From the NCBI GenBank assembly GCA_012270595.1, contig JAAXIA010000167.1, positions 1 through 12,179 of the forward strand: 12,179 bases of DNA. Reading direction: 5' to 3'. Positions 1-6,170 of the stretch are shown piece after piece; position 1 is the first letter of the stretch; each line of letters starts with the position of its first letter. This DNA is from Rhodanobacteraceae bacterium (GTDB lineage Bacteria > Pseudomonadota > Gammaproteobacteria > Xanthomonadales > Rhodanobacteraceae). Under the pieces are notes generated by a model. That model was not told the origin of the DNA. It ran no database searches and saw only the letters and a program-made list of their open reading frames with translations. A program made the position numbers and the translations under genes.

Positions 1-206
1 GGTTTTTTTCTTGAGTGTAATGATTCCCATCACATCACGTCCCCCCCCTGAACAACGCTACTCTTGATGGATCAAGAGTAGCGCTATTGTAACACGATGA
101 GACACCGTCGATTCATATACTCAAAACAAATAGAGCGCGGCAACCGTTTCAGCCTTAGGGTACCCCTGAACAAAGCATTCTGCCATTGCATCTGATTGGT
201 TTCCAT
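1..206. other. Left-edge non-coding stretch
   Basis: No gene is recognisable here. The stretch holds a run of eight C at 41-48, a 13-bp inverted repeat at 56-83 (listed separately), and two exact copies of the 11-mer CCCCTGAACAA at 45-55 and 163-173. The CTGAACAA core resembles the terminal sequences of some IS5-family elements, so the copies may be traces of older IS ends. That reading is inference only. Confidence 0.4.
56..83. terminator. Perfect 13-bp inverted repeat, possible hairpin terminator
   Basis: The arms CGCTACTCTTGAT (56-68) and ATCAAGAGTAGCG (71-83) are exact reverse complements separated by GG, giving a strong RNA hairpin with a small AT-rich loop on either strand. No proper T-run follows on either side, so an intrinsic terminator is not proven. 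It could end transcription of a gene beyond the left edge, or of the nag operon after it passes through the IS remnant. Confidence 0.4.
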
Positions 207-269
207 GGAAGGTCTGATTAAGCGCCCTAAATCCAGTAAAGCAACCTTGCTGAGAAAAGGGACTATCCA

Positions 270-668
270 ATGCAGAAAATCAGTTTTTTAAAAGCCGAAT
301 ACTCGAATAAACGCCGTAAAACATGGCGTGAAAAATTGTTTGATAAGATGGAAAATCTCATTCCTTGAGACGGCAATTGAAGATCAAATGGAACGAAAGC
401 CTTCTATGCTGCTGATCCACTGCATGCAGCTATTTTATAATCTTGGTGATCTTGCCATGGAAGATAGTTTTTATTAGATTGAATCCATGCATGGGTTCGC
501 TGGGTTTAGCATCACCAGGCCCATCCCAGACGAATACTGGAGAAAAATAATCTTGGGCAGATTATTTTTAAAGTCATTAATGCATACCTTCAAGATAAAG
601 CCCTGATGCTGCGTAAAGGCACCATGTAAAGGCACCATTGTTGATAGCACAATTATTGAAGCACCGAT
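270..668 (+). pseudogene. IS5-family transposase, N-terminal fragment, broken
   Basis: The frame opens at ATG 270 and reads 32 residues (start MQKISFLKAEYSNKRRKTW) matching the N-terminus of IS5-group transposases. It stops at TGA 366-368, where the family has a Trp codon (IPW), so this is probably a TGG to TGA nonsense change. Typical family blocks continue in shifted frames: LIHCMQLFYNLGDLAMED, then an in-frame TAG, then SMHGFAGFSITRPIPDE, AYLQDKALMLRKGT and GTIVDSTIIEAP. The last block contains the first acidic residue of the DDE triad. The rest of the catalytic domain is gone. At least two stop codons and two or more frameshifts make it non-functional. It must derive from an insertion downstream of nagA, followed by loss of the distal part. 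Confidence 0.85.
613..638 (+). repeat. 13-bp tandem duplication inside the transposase remnant
   Basis: GTAAAGGCACCAT occurs twice without spacing (613-625 and 626-638). The extra 13 bases shift the reading frame and create TAA at the junction. The expected family text RKGTIVDSTI is therefore split into RKGTM-stop and KGTIVDSTI. This looks like replication slippage in a gene no longer under selection. Confidence 0.85.
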
Positions 669-1844
669 TTAGGGATGAACGGGTTGATAAGCTACTCCGC
701 CGATCCAGGTTTCGCGTACTTGCAGCGCATCATCCAGTACTACGAAGTCAGCGCGGTAATCGGCGACTATTTGGCCGTGACTGTGCGCCAGGCCAATCCA
801 CGCTGCTGGATAGCTACTGGCCATGCGTGAAGCTTCGGCCAGGGGTAGACCAAGCAGCTTCACCAGATTACGTAAGCCTGTAGCCATGTCCAAAGCCGAT
901 CCAGCTAGTACACCGGCTTCATTCTGGCAGATGCCATCGCGTGTCACGATGGTCTGGCCATTAAGTGTATAGTCAGGGCGCTTTGACCCCACTGGTGGCA
1001 TGGCATCGGTCACTAGTACGCACTTGCCGCGTGGTTTAGCATGCATAGCCACCCGCAAGCTGGTGGGGTGGACATGGTGGCCATCGACAATAAGACCACA
1101 CCAGCTATGTGGGTCATCCAGCGCGGCACCGACGACGCCAGGTTTGCGACCTGATAGCGCTGGCATGGTGTTGTAGAGGTGAGTAAAACCACATAGACCG
1201 GCATCGAGTGCACGGCGTGTCGTGGTGGCATCAGCGGCGGTGTGACCGGCTACCACTCGTACGCCGGCTTCACTCAAGGTGCGGATGGTGTCGATGTCGA
1301 CTTGTTCGGGGGCAAGAGTTAGCATGATCTTGCCGCGGTGGTGCTCAGTAAGCATGGCTATGTCCCGGGTATCAGGACGACGGAACAAGGCGGCGTTGTG
1401 AATACCTTTGCGCGCAGGGGCGAGGAATGGACCTTCAAGGTGAATACCGAGGATGCCGGGTACACCTTGCTCGATGGCCGCGTCTATGGCTTCCAGCGCG
1501 TTGTACATGGATGTGCGGGTATCGGTGATGAATGTGGGCAGCATGCCGGTGGTGCCAAAGCAGCGATGCGCTGCGGCCATGGTGCGTAGCGTTGCTACAC
1601 TGGGAGCATTGTTGAACAGTACCCCACCGCCACCATTTACCTGCACATCGATAAAACCCGGTAGCAGCAAGTGGCCATGGAGGTCGTGCTGCTGCTCTGC
1701 GGCGCTGACGCGCGGATCGTCCTGTGCCACAACGGCGGCAATGTGCTCACCTTTAACCAGAACGACCAGACTGTTGCGTGGGCCGTACTCACCCAACAGG
1801 CGACCGTTGGTGAGAGCGGTCGTGACCGCGACTTTGCTACTCAT
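669..1844 (-). CDS. nagA: N-acetylglucosamine-6-phosphate deacetylase NagA
   Basis: A cytoplasmic amidohydrolase that removes acetate from GlcNAc-6-phosphate to give glucosamine-6-phosphate. The 391-residue length is normal for the family. Landmarks are PGFIDVQVNGGGG (62-74, with Gln/Asn where other amidohydrolases have the metal HxH, as in E. coli NagA) and HLEGPF with metal ligand Glu137. Metal or substrate histidines lie at GH201, TH222LYNTM and DGH256. The catalytic Asp280 is in VTDAMPP, and GSALDMATGLRNL follows. The start is well fixed: its ATG shares the A of the upstream gene's TAA (TAATG), so translation is probably coupled to nagB-II. It is the last gene of the nagP-nagB-nagA operon. 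Its TAA (671-669) abuts the IS remnant, so the original downstream terminator is probably lost and the final residues may have been altered by the junction. Confidence 0.95.
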   Translation of the reverse strand: MSSKVAVTTALTNGRLLGEYGPRNSLVVLVKGEHIAAVVAQDDPRVSAAEQQHDLHGHLLLPGFIDVQVNGGGGVLFNNAPSVATLRTMAAAHRCFGTTGMLPTFITDTRTSMYNALEAIDAAIEQGVPGILGIHLEGPFLAPARKGIHNAALFRRPDTRDIAMLTEHHRGKIMLTLAPEQVDIDTIRTLSEAGVRVVAGHTAADATTTRRALDAGLCGFTHLYNTMPALSGRKPGVVGAALDDPHSWCGLIVDGHHVHPTSLRVAMHAKPRGKCVLVTDAMPPVGSKRPDYTLNGQTIVTRDGICQNEAGVLAGSALDMATGLRNLVKLLGLPLAEASRMASSYPAAWIGLAHSHGQIVADYRADFVVLDDALQVRETWIGGVAYQPVHP

Positions 1845-2878
1845 TAGACTGTCTCAGTGATCTTGTTGAGATGAGGCGGCAAGTCAGGGTTGTGGCCACG
1901 CAATAGTGATAAGGCGCAGGCGGCACGGTAGAAATTGTGTATGGCCAGCAGGGGAGTGACGACGGGCGCTACATCATCAGGCAGAGGAAGGGCATCCACA
2001 CCGCAGGCAGAAGGCGCAGCGATAAAAGTGCGCGCGCCGCGCGCGAGCATCTCTTTGGCCACACCTAAGGTACTGGCCATGCTGGCGTCGTTCTGGACTA
2101 GGAACAATAGTGGAAAGCCTTTATTAATCAGAGCCATAGGCCCATGTTTTAACTCAGCGGCGCTGAAGGCTTCGGCGTGCAGGCCACAGGTTTCCTTAAG
2201 TTTGAGTGCGGCTTCCAGCGCGGTACCGAAGCCATAGCCGCGTCCGATAATAAACAGTTGATGGGCTTCGCGCAGTCCGCCCGCCAGTGCATCCCAATGC
2301 GTATGCCAGGCACGCTGTAGGTCGGTGGGTAGGCGTGTGAGTGCCTCGTGCAAGCTGGCATCATGGCTCCAGTGTGCTACCAGTTGCAGTACTGCAACCA
2401 GGGTGGCGAGGTAGCTTTTGGTCGCTGCCACACTAAGCTCCGGGCCGGCGTGCAGTGGAATGAAGGTATCGGCCAGCCTGGCGAGCGGCGAGTTTTCCAC
2501 GTTGACCAGGGCGAGCACATGCGCGCCAGCTTCTCTGGCAGCCTGCGCGCTGCGCAACAAGTCGGGACTTTTGCCTGATTGCGAGATGGCGATGAACAGT
2601 GCACCATCAAGTTTTAACCTGGCTTCGTAGATTGAGGCAATCGCTGGTGATGCCGAGGCGGTGGCCAATCCCAGATGGGTTTCAAATACATACTTGGCGT
2701 AGGTAGCGGCGTGGTCAGAGCTACCACGGGCGCAGGTGACGATAAACCGCGGTGGTTGCGCCCGCAGTTGTTGACCCAAGGCAGCAAGCCTGGCCGCATT
2801 GTGGGCAAGTGCCCGCTCGATTACAGCGGCCGTTTCCGCAGTTTCGTGGTACATCAGGGTATCGCTGGGAGAGATCAT
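1844..2878 (-). CDS. nagB-II: Glucosamine-6-phosphate deaminase, GlmS-like SIS type (NagB-II)
   Basis: The protein has 344 residues with two SIS (sugar isomerase) domains, equal to the isomerase half of GlmS without the N-terminal glutaminase domain. This is the hallmark of the NagB-II deaminases, which convert GlcN-6-phosphate to fructose-6-phosphate plus ammonia. Visible sites: SQSGKSPD (99-106) for the sugar phosphate and GPELSVAATKSY (145-156). ALKLKE with Glu229 and ELKHGP with His245 match GlmS Glu488 and His504. The C-terminal LNKITETV with Lys339 matches the Schiff-base lysine of GlmS. It is often misannotated as glutamine-fructose-6-phosphate aminotransferase, which it cannot be without the Cys1 glutaminase domain. 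It starts 98 bp after nagP with only a weak ribosome site (CGGACTCC before ATG) and overlaps nagA by one base. Deaminase activity is inferred from family and context. Confidence 0.9.
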   Translation of the reverse strand: MISPSDTLMYHETAETAAVIERALAHNAARLAALGQQLRAQPPRFIVTCARGSSDHAATYAKYVFETHLGLATASASPAIASIYEARLKLDGALFIAISQSGKSPDLLRSAQAAREAGAHVLALVNVENSPLARLADTFIPLHAGPELSVAATKSYLATLVAVLQLVAHWSHDASLHEALTRLPTDLQRAWHTHWDALAGGLREAHQLFIIGRGYGFGTALEAALKLKETCGLHAEAFSAAELKHGPMALINKGFPLLFLVQNDASMASTLGVAKEMLARGARTFIAAPSACGVDALPLPDDVAPVVTPLLAIHNFYRAACALSLLRGHNPDLPPHLNKITETV

Positions 2879-2976
2879 GGAGTCCGTGTGGGTATGAGGC
2901 TTGGCGCATCAGGTGGTGCGTCAGGCGATAATAAAGTGTTGCTGGGTCATGGTAGAGGCAAGTCTTGCAGGTCAGG
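2879..2976 (-). other. nagP-nagB intercistronic spacer with small inverted repeat
   Basis: A 98-bp gap within the operon. It contains the perfect palindrome GCAAGTCTTGC (2958-2968), just after the nagP stop codon on the minus strand. This is too short and lacks a T-run for a terminator, but it could be an mRNA stabilising or processing stem between the transporter and enzyme cistrons. No separate gene or convincing promoter is seen. Confidence 0.35.
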
Positions 2977-4254
2977 TTATGGAATACCGGTCTTGTGACC
3001 GCATAGGCCGTAATACAGGATATACAGATAGCATGGGACGACGACGACACAGAACGCGAGCTGAAAGTTCATTTTTTGTTGCAGATGTACAAATAGCTCA
3101 GGAATAAGTGCGCCACCGATGATTGCCATGATAAGCAGTGCCGAGGCAAATTCCGTGTGGCGCGCCAGTCCCTTGATTGCTAGCGGGAAGATGGCTCGCC
3201 ACATCATCGCGTTGGCAAAACCAAGCGCGGCGACAAAGATCACGGAAGTGTAACCTTGGGTGAGATAGGCGCACAGCGCCAGCACGATGCCGAGTGCGGC
3301 AGAAACAGCCAGATAGCGCTGTTGTGAGATAAAGCGCGGAATCAGACACAGGCCGGTTACGTAACCGATCACCATTGCCGCCATGGTGGCGGTGGTGAGA
3401 TGCGCGCTTAGGCTTGTTGGTAGTCCGAAGGCTGAGGCATAGGTGCCGATGGCATCGCCAGCCATTACTTCAACCCCCACATAGAGGAACAGGCATAGTA
3501 CTCCCAACCATAGATGCGGGAAGCTGAAGAGGCTGCGCCCATGATGGTGGATCGAGACTTCGCTATTGGCCTCGTTGGGTTTGATCTCTGGAAGCCCTGA
3601 GCGCAGCACCCAGATGGCGAGCGCAGCCAGTAACGCGGCCATCACCAGATACGGCACGTACACACGTGTAGCAAATTGATTGATGAGGGTAGCGGCTTCG
3701 GCGGCGTCAGGCGCGGCTCTGATCTGCTTTACCAGGGCGTCAATGCCTTTAAGTACCAGTGCACCGAACACGACCGGTGCAACGGCACCTGCTACCTTGT
3801 TACAAATGCCCATGATGGCCGCGCGCTGGGCTGCGCTGTCAATGGGGCCTAGAATACTAATGTAGGGATTTGATGCAGTTTGCAGCAGCGCCAGGCCGAT
3901 ACCCATCACGAACAGGCCAACCAGATCGCCATGATAATTTTGCCATTCGATATATTGGCCAAATAGCAGCGCACCGAGCGCCATCACAAAAAGACCCAGT
4001 GCCATGCCTTTTTTTATGCCGGTGCATCTCAGTATGGCCGCCGAGGGCAGCGCCATGACAAAATAGGACACGTAGAAGGCGACCGGAATCAGAAAGGCGC
4101 TGATATTGTCGAGGTGAAATACCACCTTGACAAAGGTAATCAGCGGTCCATTGAGCCAGGTGACGAAGCCGAAGATAAAAAACAGTACGCCGACGATGAC
4201 CATGGGTACAACAGTTGAGGTGACTTGGGACTTGCTGCTGGGATCATCTGGCAT
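2977..4254 (-). CDS. nagP: GlcNAc transporter NagP, FHS/FucP-type MFS permease
   Basis: An inner-membrane importer of the major facilitator superfamily, fucose/glucose/galactose-H+ symporter branch, with about twelve hydrophobic helices. Family landmarks are FFIFGFVTWLNGPLI in helix 1, the LQTASNPYISILGP block in the helix 4 region, and the repeat-like ALGFANAMMWRAIFPLAIKGL in the second half. Linked to nagB-II and nagA, the expected substrate is free N-acetylglucosamine; in other settings close relatives carry glucose or galactose. Three in-frame ATGs are possible (4272, 4260, 4254). GGGAG at 4268-4264 lies downstream of the first, only 3 nt before the second and 9 nt before the third, so MPDDPSSKSQ at 4254 is the best start (425 residues). 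An annotation starting at 4272 would give 431. It is the first gene of the operon. Confidence 0.9.
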   Translation of the reverse strand: MPDDPSSKSQVTSTVVPMVIVGVLFFIFGFVTWLNGPLITFVKVVFHLDNISAFLIPVAFYVSYFVMALPSAAILRCTGIKKGMALGLFVMALGALLFGQYIEWQNYHGDLVGLFVMGIGLALLQTASNPYISILGPIDSAAQRAAIMGICNKVAGAVAPVVFGALVLKGIDALVKQIRAAPDAAEAATLINQFATRVYVPYLVMAALLAALAIWVLRSGLPEIKPNEANSEVSIHHHGRSLFSFPHLWLGVLCLFLYVGVEVMAGDAIGTYASAFGLPTSLSAHLTTATMAAMVIGYVTGLCLIPRFISQQRYLAVSAALGIVLALCAYLTQGYTSVIFVAALGFANAMMWRAIFPLAIKGLARHTEFASALLIMAIIGGALIPELFVHLQQKMNFQLAFCVVVVPCYLYILYYGLCGHKTGIP

Positions 4255-4318
4255 GGACATGGACTCCCGCATTTATAACTTGTGGGTTTAGGTAAGAAAG
4301 GTTGCTACTGTTCGCGTC

Positions 4319-4347
4319 CTTATATCACTACTTCGCTGGTGATTCCA
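4319..4347 (-). promoter_or_regulatory. Candidate nagP promoter (extended -10)
   Basis: On the minus strand TGATATAAG gives an extended -10 element (TGn plus TATAAG, 4324-4319). A weak -35 hexamer TGGAAT (4347-4342) lies 17 bp upstream. Transcription would start about 60 bases before the preferred nagP start codon. This is a motif match only. Confidence 0.4.
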
Positions 4348-4470
4348 TCAGCAGCCATTCAATCCATTACTTGGACTTACTTGCCATAAATTGACATCAT
4401 GGCGCAAGGTCTTGAGCCACAACGGCGCTGCGCCTTATCCACAGTAAGCTTGATACCACGGAGGTACTAT

Positions 4471-4503
4471 ATGCGCAGAGTTGACAGGACCGCTTACACT
4501 TAG
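4471..4503 (+). CDS. Micro-ORF 1, 10 codons, strong ribosome site
   Basis: CGGAGGTACTAT precedes ATG 4471, giving an optimal Shine-Dalgarno sequence. The peptide MRRVDRTAYT ends at TAG 4501-4503. It overlaps the -35 hexamer of the promoter at 4481, so it can only be translated from a transcript starting further upstream. It may be a chance ORF. The notable point is the similarity of its ribosome site and start to micro-ORF 2, 57 bp downstream. Confidence 0.15.
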   Translation: MRRVDRTAYT

Positions 4504-4510
4504 TGATAAT
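4481..4510 (+). promoter_or_regulatory. Strong sigma-70-like promoter upstream of the kinase gene
   Basis: TTGACA (4481-4486) matches the -35 consensus exactly and GATAAT (4505-4510) matches the -10 in five of six positions, with an 18-bp spacer. Transcription would start near 4517 and give a leader of about 250 nt before the kinase start at 4765. That is long for a simple sugar kinase and leaves room for leader control. Confidence 0.55.
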
Positions 4511-4527
4511 GCAGGGTGGAGGTATTT

Positions 4528-4560
4528 ATGCAGACCTCGTCGGTTAGTGCGATGAAGTGA
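4528..4560 (+). CDS. Micro-ORF 2, 10 codons, possible leader peptide
   Basis: This lies just downstream of the strong promoter. GGTGGAGG (4515-4522) sits 5 nt before ATG 4528, and the peptide MQTSSVSAMK stops at TGA 4558-4560. The Shine-Dalgarno GAGGT (4519-4523) can pair with ACCTC (4534-4538), leaving the start codon in a 10-nt loop, so translation could be structure-controlled. No amino-acid run typical of classical attenuators is present. The function is unknown and it may be fortuitous. Confidence 0.25.
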   Translation: MQTSSVSAMK

Positions 4561-4650
4561 TTACTTTAGGTATTACGTCGTGTACTTTGGCGTAAATCGT
4601 GAGGGTGATGTCATAACCTAAGCACTCGTATCCATTTGTTTTCGTGATCA

Positions 4651-4664
4651 AAGTATAAATACTT
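4651..4664 (+). promoter_or_regulatory. Perfect palindrome, possible operator
   Basis: AAGTATAAATACTT has exact 6-bp arms around AA and lies about 100 bp before the kinase start. Its centre contains TATAAA, which could serve as a -10 box, so a bound regulator would block RNA polymerase. A related but shorter AAGT...ACTT palindrome lies at 4555-4566. No regulator can be named from sequence alone. Confidence 0.35.
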
Positions 4665-4710
4665 CATTTCTTTGCACTCTTCCAAAAAGCTCGCTGATAC
4701 AGAGGAATGA

Positions 4711-4749
4711 ATGAACCTGTTGCGAGAGTTTTCTAACCTGAAAGCCTGA
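4711..4749 (+). CDS. Micro-ORF 3, 12 codons, immediately before the kinase gene
   Basis: AGAGGA (4701-4706) precedes ATG 4711, and the peptide MNLLREFSNLKA ends at TGA 4747-4749, 15 bp before the kinase ATG. A second ATG at 4707 opens a 9-codon ORF in another frame. The octamer CTGAAAGC is repeated in tandem at 4738-4745 and 4746-4753 across its stop codon. Translation ending here could deliver ribosomes to the kinase start, which has only a weak ribosome site (GCGAGAG). Speculative. Confidence 0.2.
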   Translation: MNLLREFSNLKA

Positions 4750-4764
4750 AAGCGAGAGCGTTGT

Positions 4765-5826
4765 ATGTCTTTAACTGCCATGCCCTGTATTGCAACGCCG
4801 GTTATCGGCGCTACCTTTCTTGCTGCCGATATCGGTGGTACCTATGCGCGCGTTGGCTTGGTTGCCCCTTGTCTTGATGGTCGTCATTTGGTTACCGTGC
4901 TGGAATACCGTAGCTACACGTGCAATCAGTGGTCTGGTCCGTCAGCCATACTGGAAGATTTTATCAGTGGTCTTGGCGATACCCGTCTCACCCATTGTGT
5001 GCTGGCCATTGCCGGCTACGTGATGGATGACGCCGTCGTTAACGATAATTTGCCGTGGAAGGTGTCGATCAGCCAGATGCGTGAGCAATTAGGTATCGAG
5101 CATATTGCAATTATTAACGATTTTGAAGCCGTTGCCTACGCGAGCCAATTCTTGCAGCCCGGTGATATCACGACGATCATTGAAACTGCTTCGTCCAATG
5201 TCAATGGGCCAGTGCTAGTCACCGGACCAGGTACGGGATTGGGTTGTGCGGTACTACTCCCTGGAGTTCCGTATCCTTCAGTCATGGCTACCGAGGCGGG
5301 GCATACTGCCCTGGCTCCTGACAACGAACGTGAAATTGAGATCCTGCGCCTGTTTGGACGTGAACACGGTTTTATGTCGTTCGAACACGCGCTATCTGGT
5401 CCGGGATTGCGAAATCTTTACCGTAGCATCTGTACTTTGCGGCAGCTGCCTTCAACGCTGGTTGAGCCGAGGGATATTACCAACGCGGCGCTGGCGCATA
5501 GTGACGAAGCTGCCGTCGAAACACTGGATGTATTCTTTGGCCTGTTAGGCAGCTTTGTGGGCGACATGGCGATTGCCTACGGTGCTCGTGGTGGAGTGTT
5601 CCTTGCTGGAGGTATCTTGCCAAAAGTATACGAACTGATGTGTCACAGTAGCTTTACTGAACGTTTTCTAAATAAGGGCATGCTACGTCCTTACCTGGAA
5701 AAAGTGCCGGTTCAACTTATGGGTCAGGGTCAGCACGGTGTAGTAGGTGCGGCGAGCCTGTATCTGGCGAGGCAGGCTATCGAGGTGCGTACTTCCCTAA
5801 AACGACGGGGAGTCAAATCCGTATAA
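4765..5826 (+). CDS. glk: Glucokinase-family kinase, probably GlcNAc kinase NagK-II
   Basis: An ATP-dependent cytoplasmic sugar kinase of the bacterial Glk family, 353 residues against about 320-340 usual, with a slightly long N-terminus. The phosphate motif is DIGGTYAR (22-29) and the sugar loop contains NLPW (95-98). Catalytic Asp119 lies in INDFEA, GPGTGLG covers 154-160, and sugar-binding Glu177/His180 are in EAGH. Glu207 precedes SGPGLRNLYR, and AGGILPK sits at 281-287. Sequence alone would call it glucokinase. Its place opposite nagP-nagB-nagA, and the lack of another kinase in the module, point to GlcNAc phosphorylation; glucokinase-like NagK-II enzymes are known in Xanthomonas. Substrate preference cannot be read from sequence, and both sugars are possible. 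It starts at ATG 4765 after a weak GCGAGAG site. It is probably expressed from the promoter at 4481. Confidence 0.88.
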   Translation: MSLTAMPCIATPVIGATFLAADIGGTYARVGLVAPCLDGRHLVTVLEYRSYTCNQWSGPSAILEDFISGLGDTRLTHCVLAIAGYVMDDAVVNDNLPWKVSISQMREQLGIEHIAIINDFEAVAYASQFLQPGDITTIIETASSNVNGPVLVTGPGTGLGCAVLLPGVPYPSVMATEAGHTALAPDNEREIEILRLFGREHGFMSFEHALSGPGLRNLYRSICTLRQLPSTLVEPRDITNAALAHSDEAAVETLDVFFGLLGSFVGDMAIAYGARGGVFLAGGILPKVYELMCHSSFTERFLNKGMLRPYLEKVPVQLMGQGQHGVVGAASLYLARQAIEVRTSLKRRGVKSV

Positions 5827-6068
5827 ACGAGGTGCGGCTAGGGGCTTTAAGTTGCGCTCTGGTTGTGTGTCTGAAGGGTCGTCTATCCATCTATTGCTAA
5901 ATATGGGTTATAACAGTCAGGCGGCTATCTATGGGGCAGCATTGGGAAAGGCAAATGGGACTTTTCAAGCTGCCCCTGTCCGGATTAATCGACCACTGCT
6001 TTCCCAACATGAAACTGGCGTTGTTGATAAACTTGATTCCTGATGGACTATATCAGGGTAAACGTGGG

Positions 6069-6083
6069 CCCCATTGCATGGGG
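6069..6083 (+). terminator. Small hairpin, weak terminator candidate
   Basis: CCCCAT (6069-6074) and ATGGGG (6078-6083) pair perfectly around TGC and are followed by a T/G-rich stretch (TTGGTTAGTTTG). It could end transcription from the kinase gene 240 bp upstream. The short stem and lack of a pure T-run keep this weak. Confidence 0.25.
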
Positions 6084-6131
6084 TTGGTTAGTTTGTGGGT
6101 GGAGAATAAATGAAGGTTATGTCAAGAAAGA

Positions 6132-6160
6132 TTGACACCACATATTCATGTTTGTATGTG
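6132..6160 (+). promoter_or_regulatory. Candidate nagX promoter
   Basis: A perfect -35 TTGACA (6132-6137) is followed after 17 bp by TATGTG (6155-6160), a poor -10 matching three of six positions. It lies about 125 bp before nagX. The weak -10 would suit an activated promoter. Confidence 0.35.
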
Positions 6161-6170
6161 CTTATTCATG
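6143..6170 (+). repeat. Direct repeat TATTCATG, 20-bp period
   Basis: TATTCATG occurs at 6143-6150 and 6163-6170. The 20-bp start-to-start distance is close to two helical turns, so both copies face the same side of the DNA. They bracket the candidate -10 of nagX, which fits binding of a dimeric regulator. No known site is recognised. Confidence 0.35.

Larger units (their letters stand above)
207..668 (+). mobile_element. Truncated IS5-family insertion sequence remnant
   Basis: The left end is placed at GGAAGGTCTGATTAAGCG (207 onward), which looks like an IS5-family terminal inverted repeat and lies about 60 bp before the transposase start, as expected. The body encodes the N-terminal part of an IS5-type transposase in broken frames. 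Sequence similarity stops at about 668, directly against the nagA stop codon. The right part of the element, including most of the DDE domain and the right inverted repeat, is missing. The exact left boundary is inference; the transposase homology is clear to the eye. Confidence 0.7.
4273..4764. promoter_or_regulatory. Divergent nagP/glk control region
   Basis: About 490 bp separate nagP (minus) from the kinase gene (plus). No full-length gene or recognisable regulator gene is present. The region contains palindromes that could bind the LacI- or GntR-type nag regulators known from Xanthomonas: GGCGC-T-GCGCC at 4424-4434, the interrupted pair TTGCCAT...ATGGCGCAA at 4381-4407, TTACG...CGTAA at 4573-4595, and AAGT-GATT-ACTT at 4555-4566. 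AAGTAT-AA-ATACTT lies at 4651-4664. Which, if any, is an operator cannot be decided by eye. A strong plus-strand promoter and short leader ORFs are listed separately. Confidence 0.55.

Noticed and set aside
41..48. Run of eight C as a phase-variation tract
   Set aside because: It is not within or near the start of any recognisable gene or promoter in the window.
638..883. 81-codon plus-strand ORF starting in the IS remnant
   Set aside because: It joins the last IS codons to the antisense of nagA and has no family resemblance beyond the transposase fragment.
1844..2878. GlmS (glutamine-fructose-6-phosphate aminotransferase)
   Set aside because: The protein has only the two SIS domains and no N-terminal glutaminase domain with Cys1; together with nagA and nagP it fits NagB-II.
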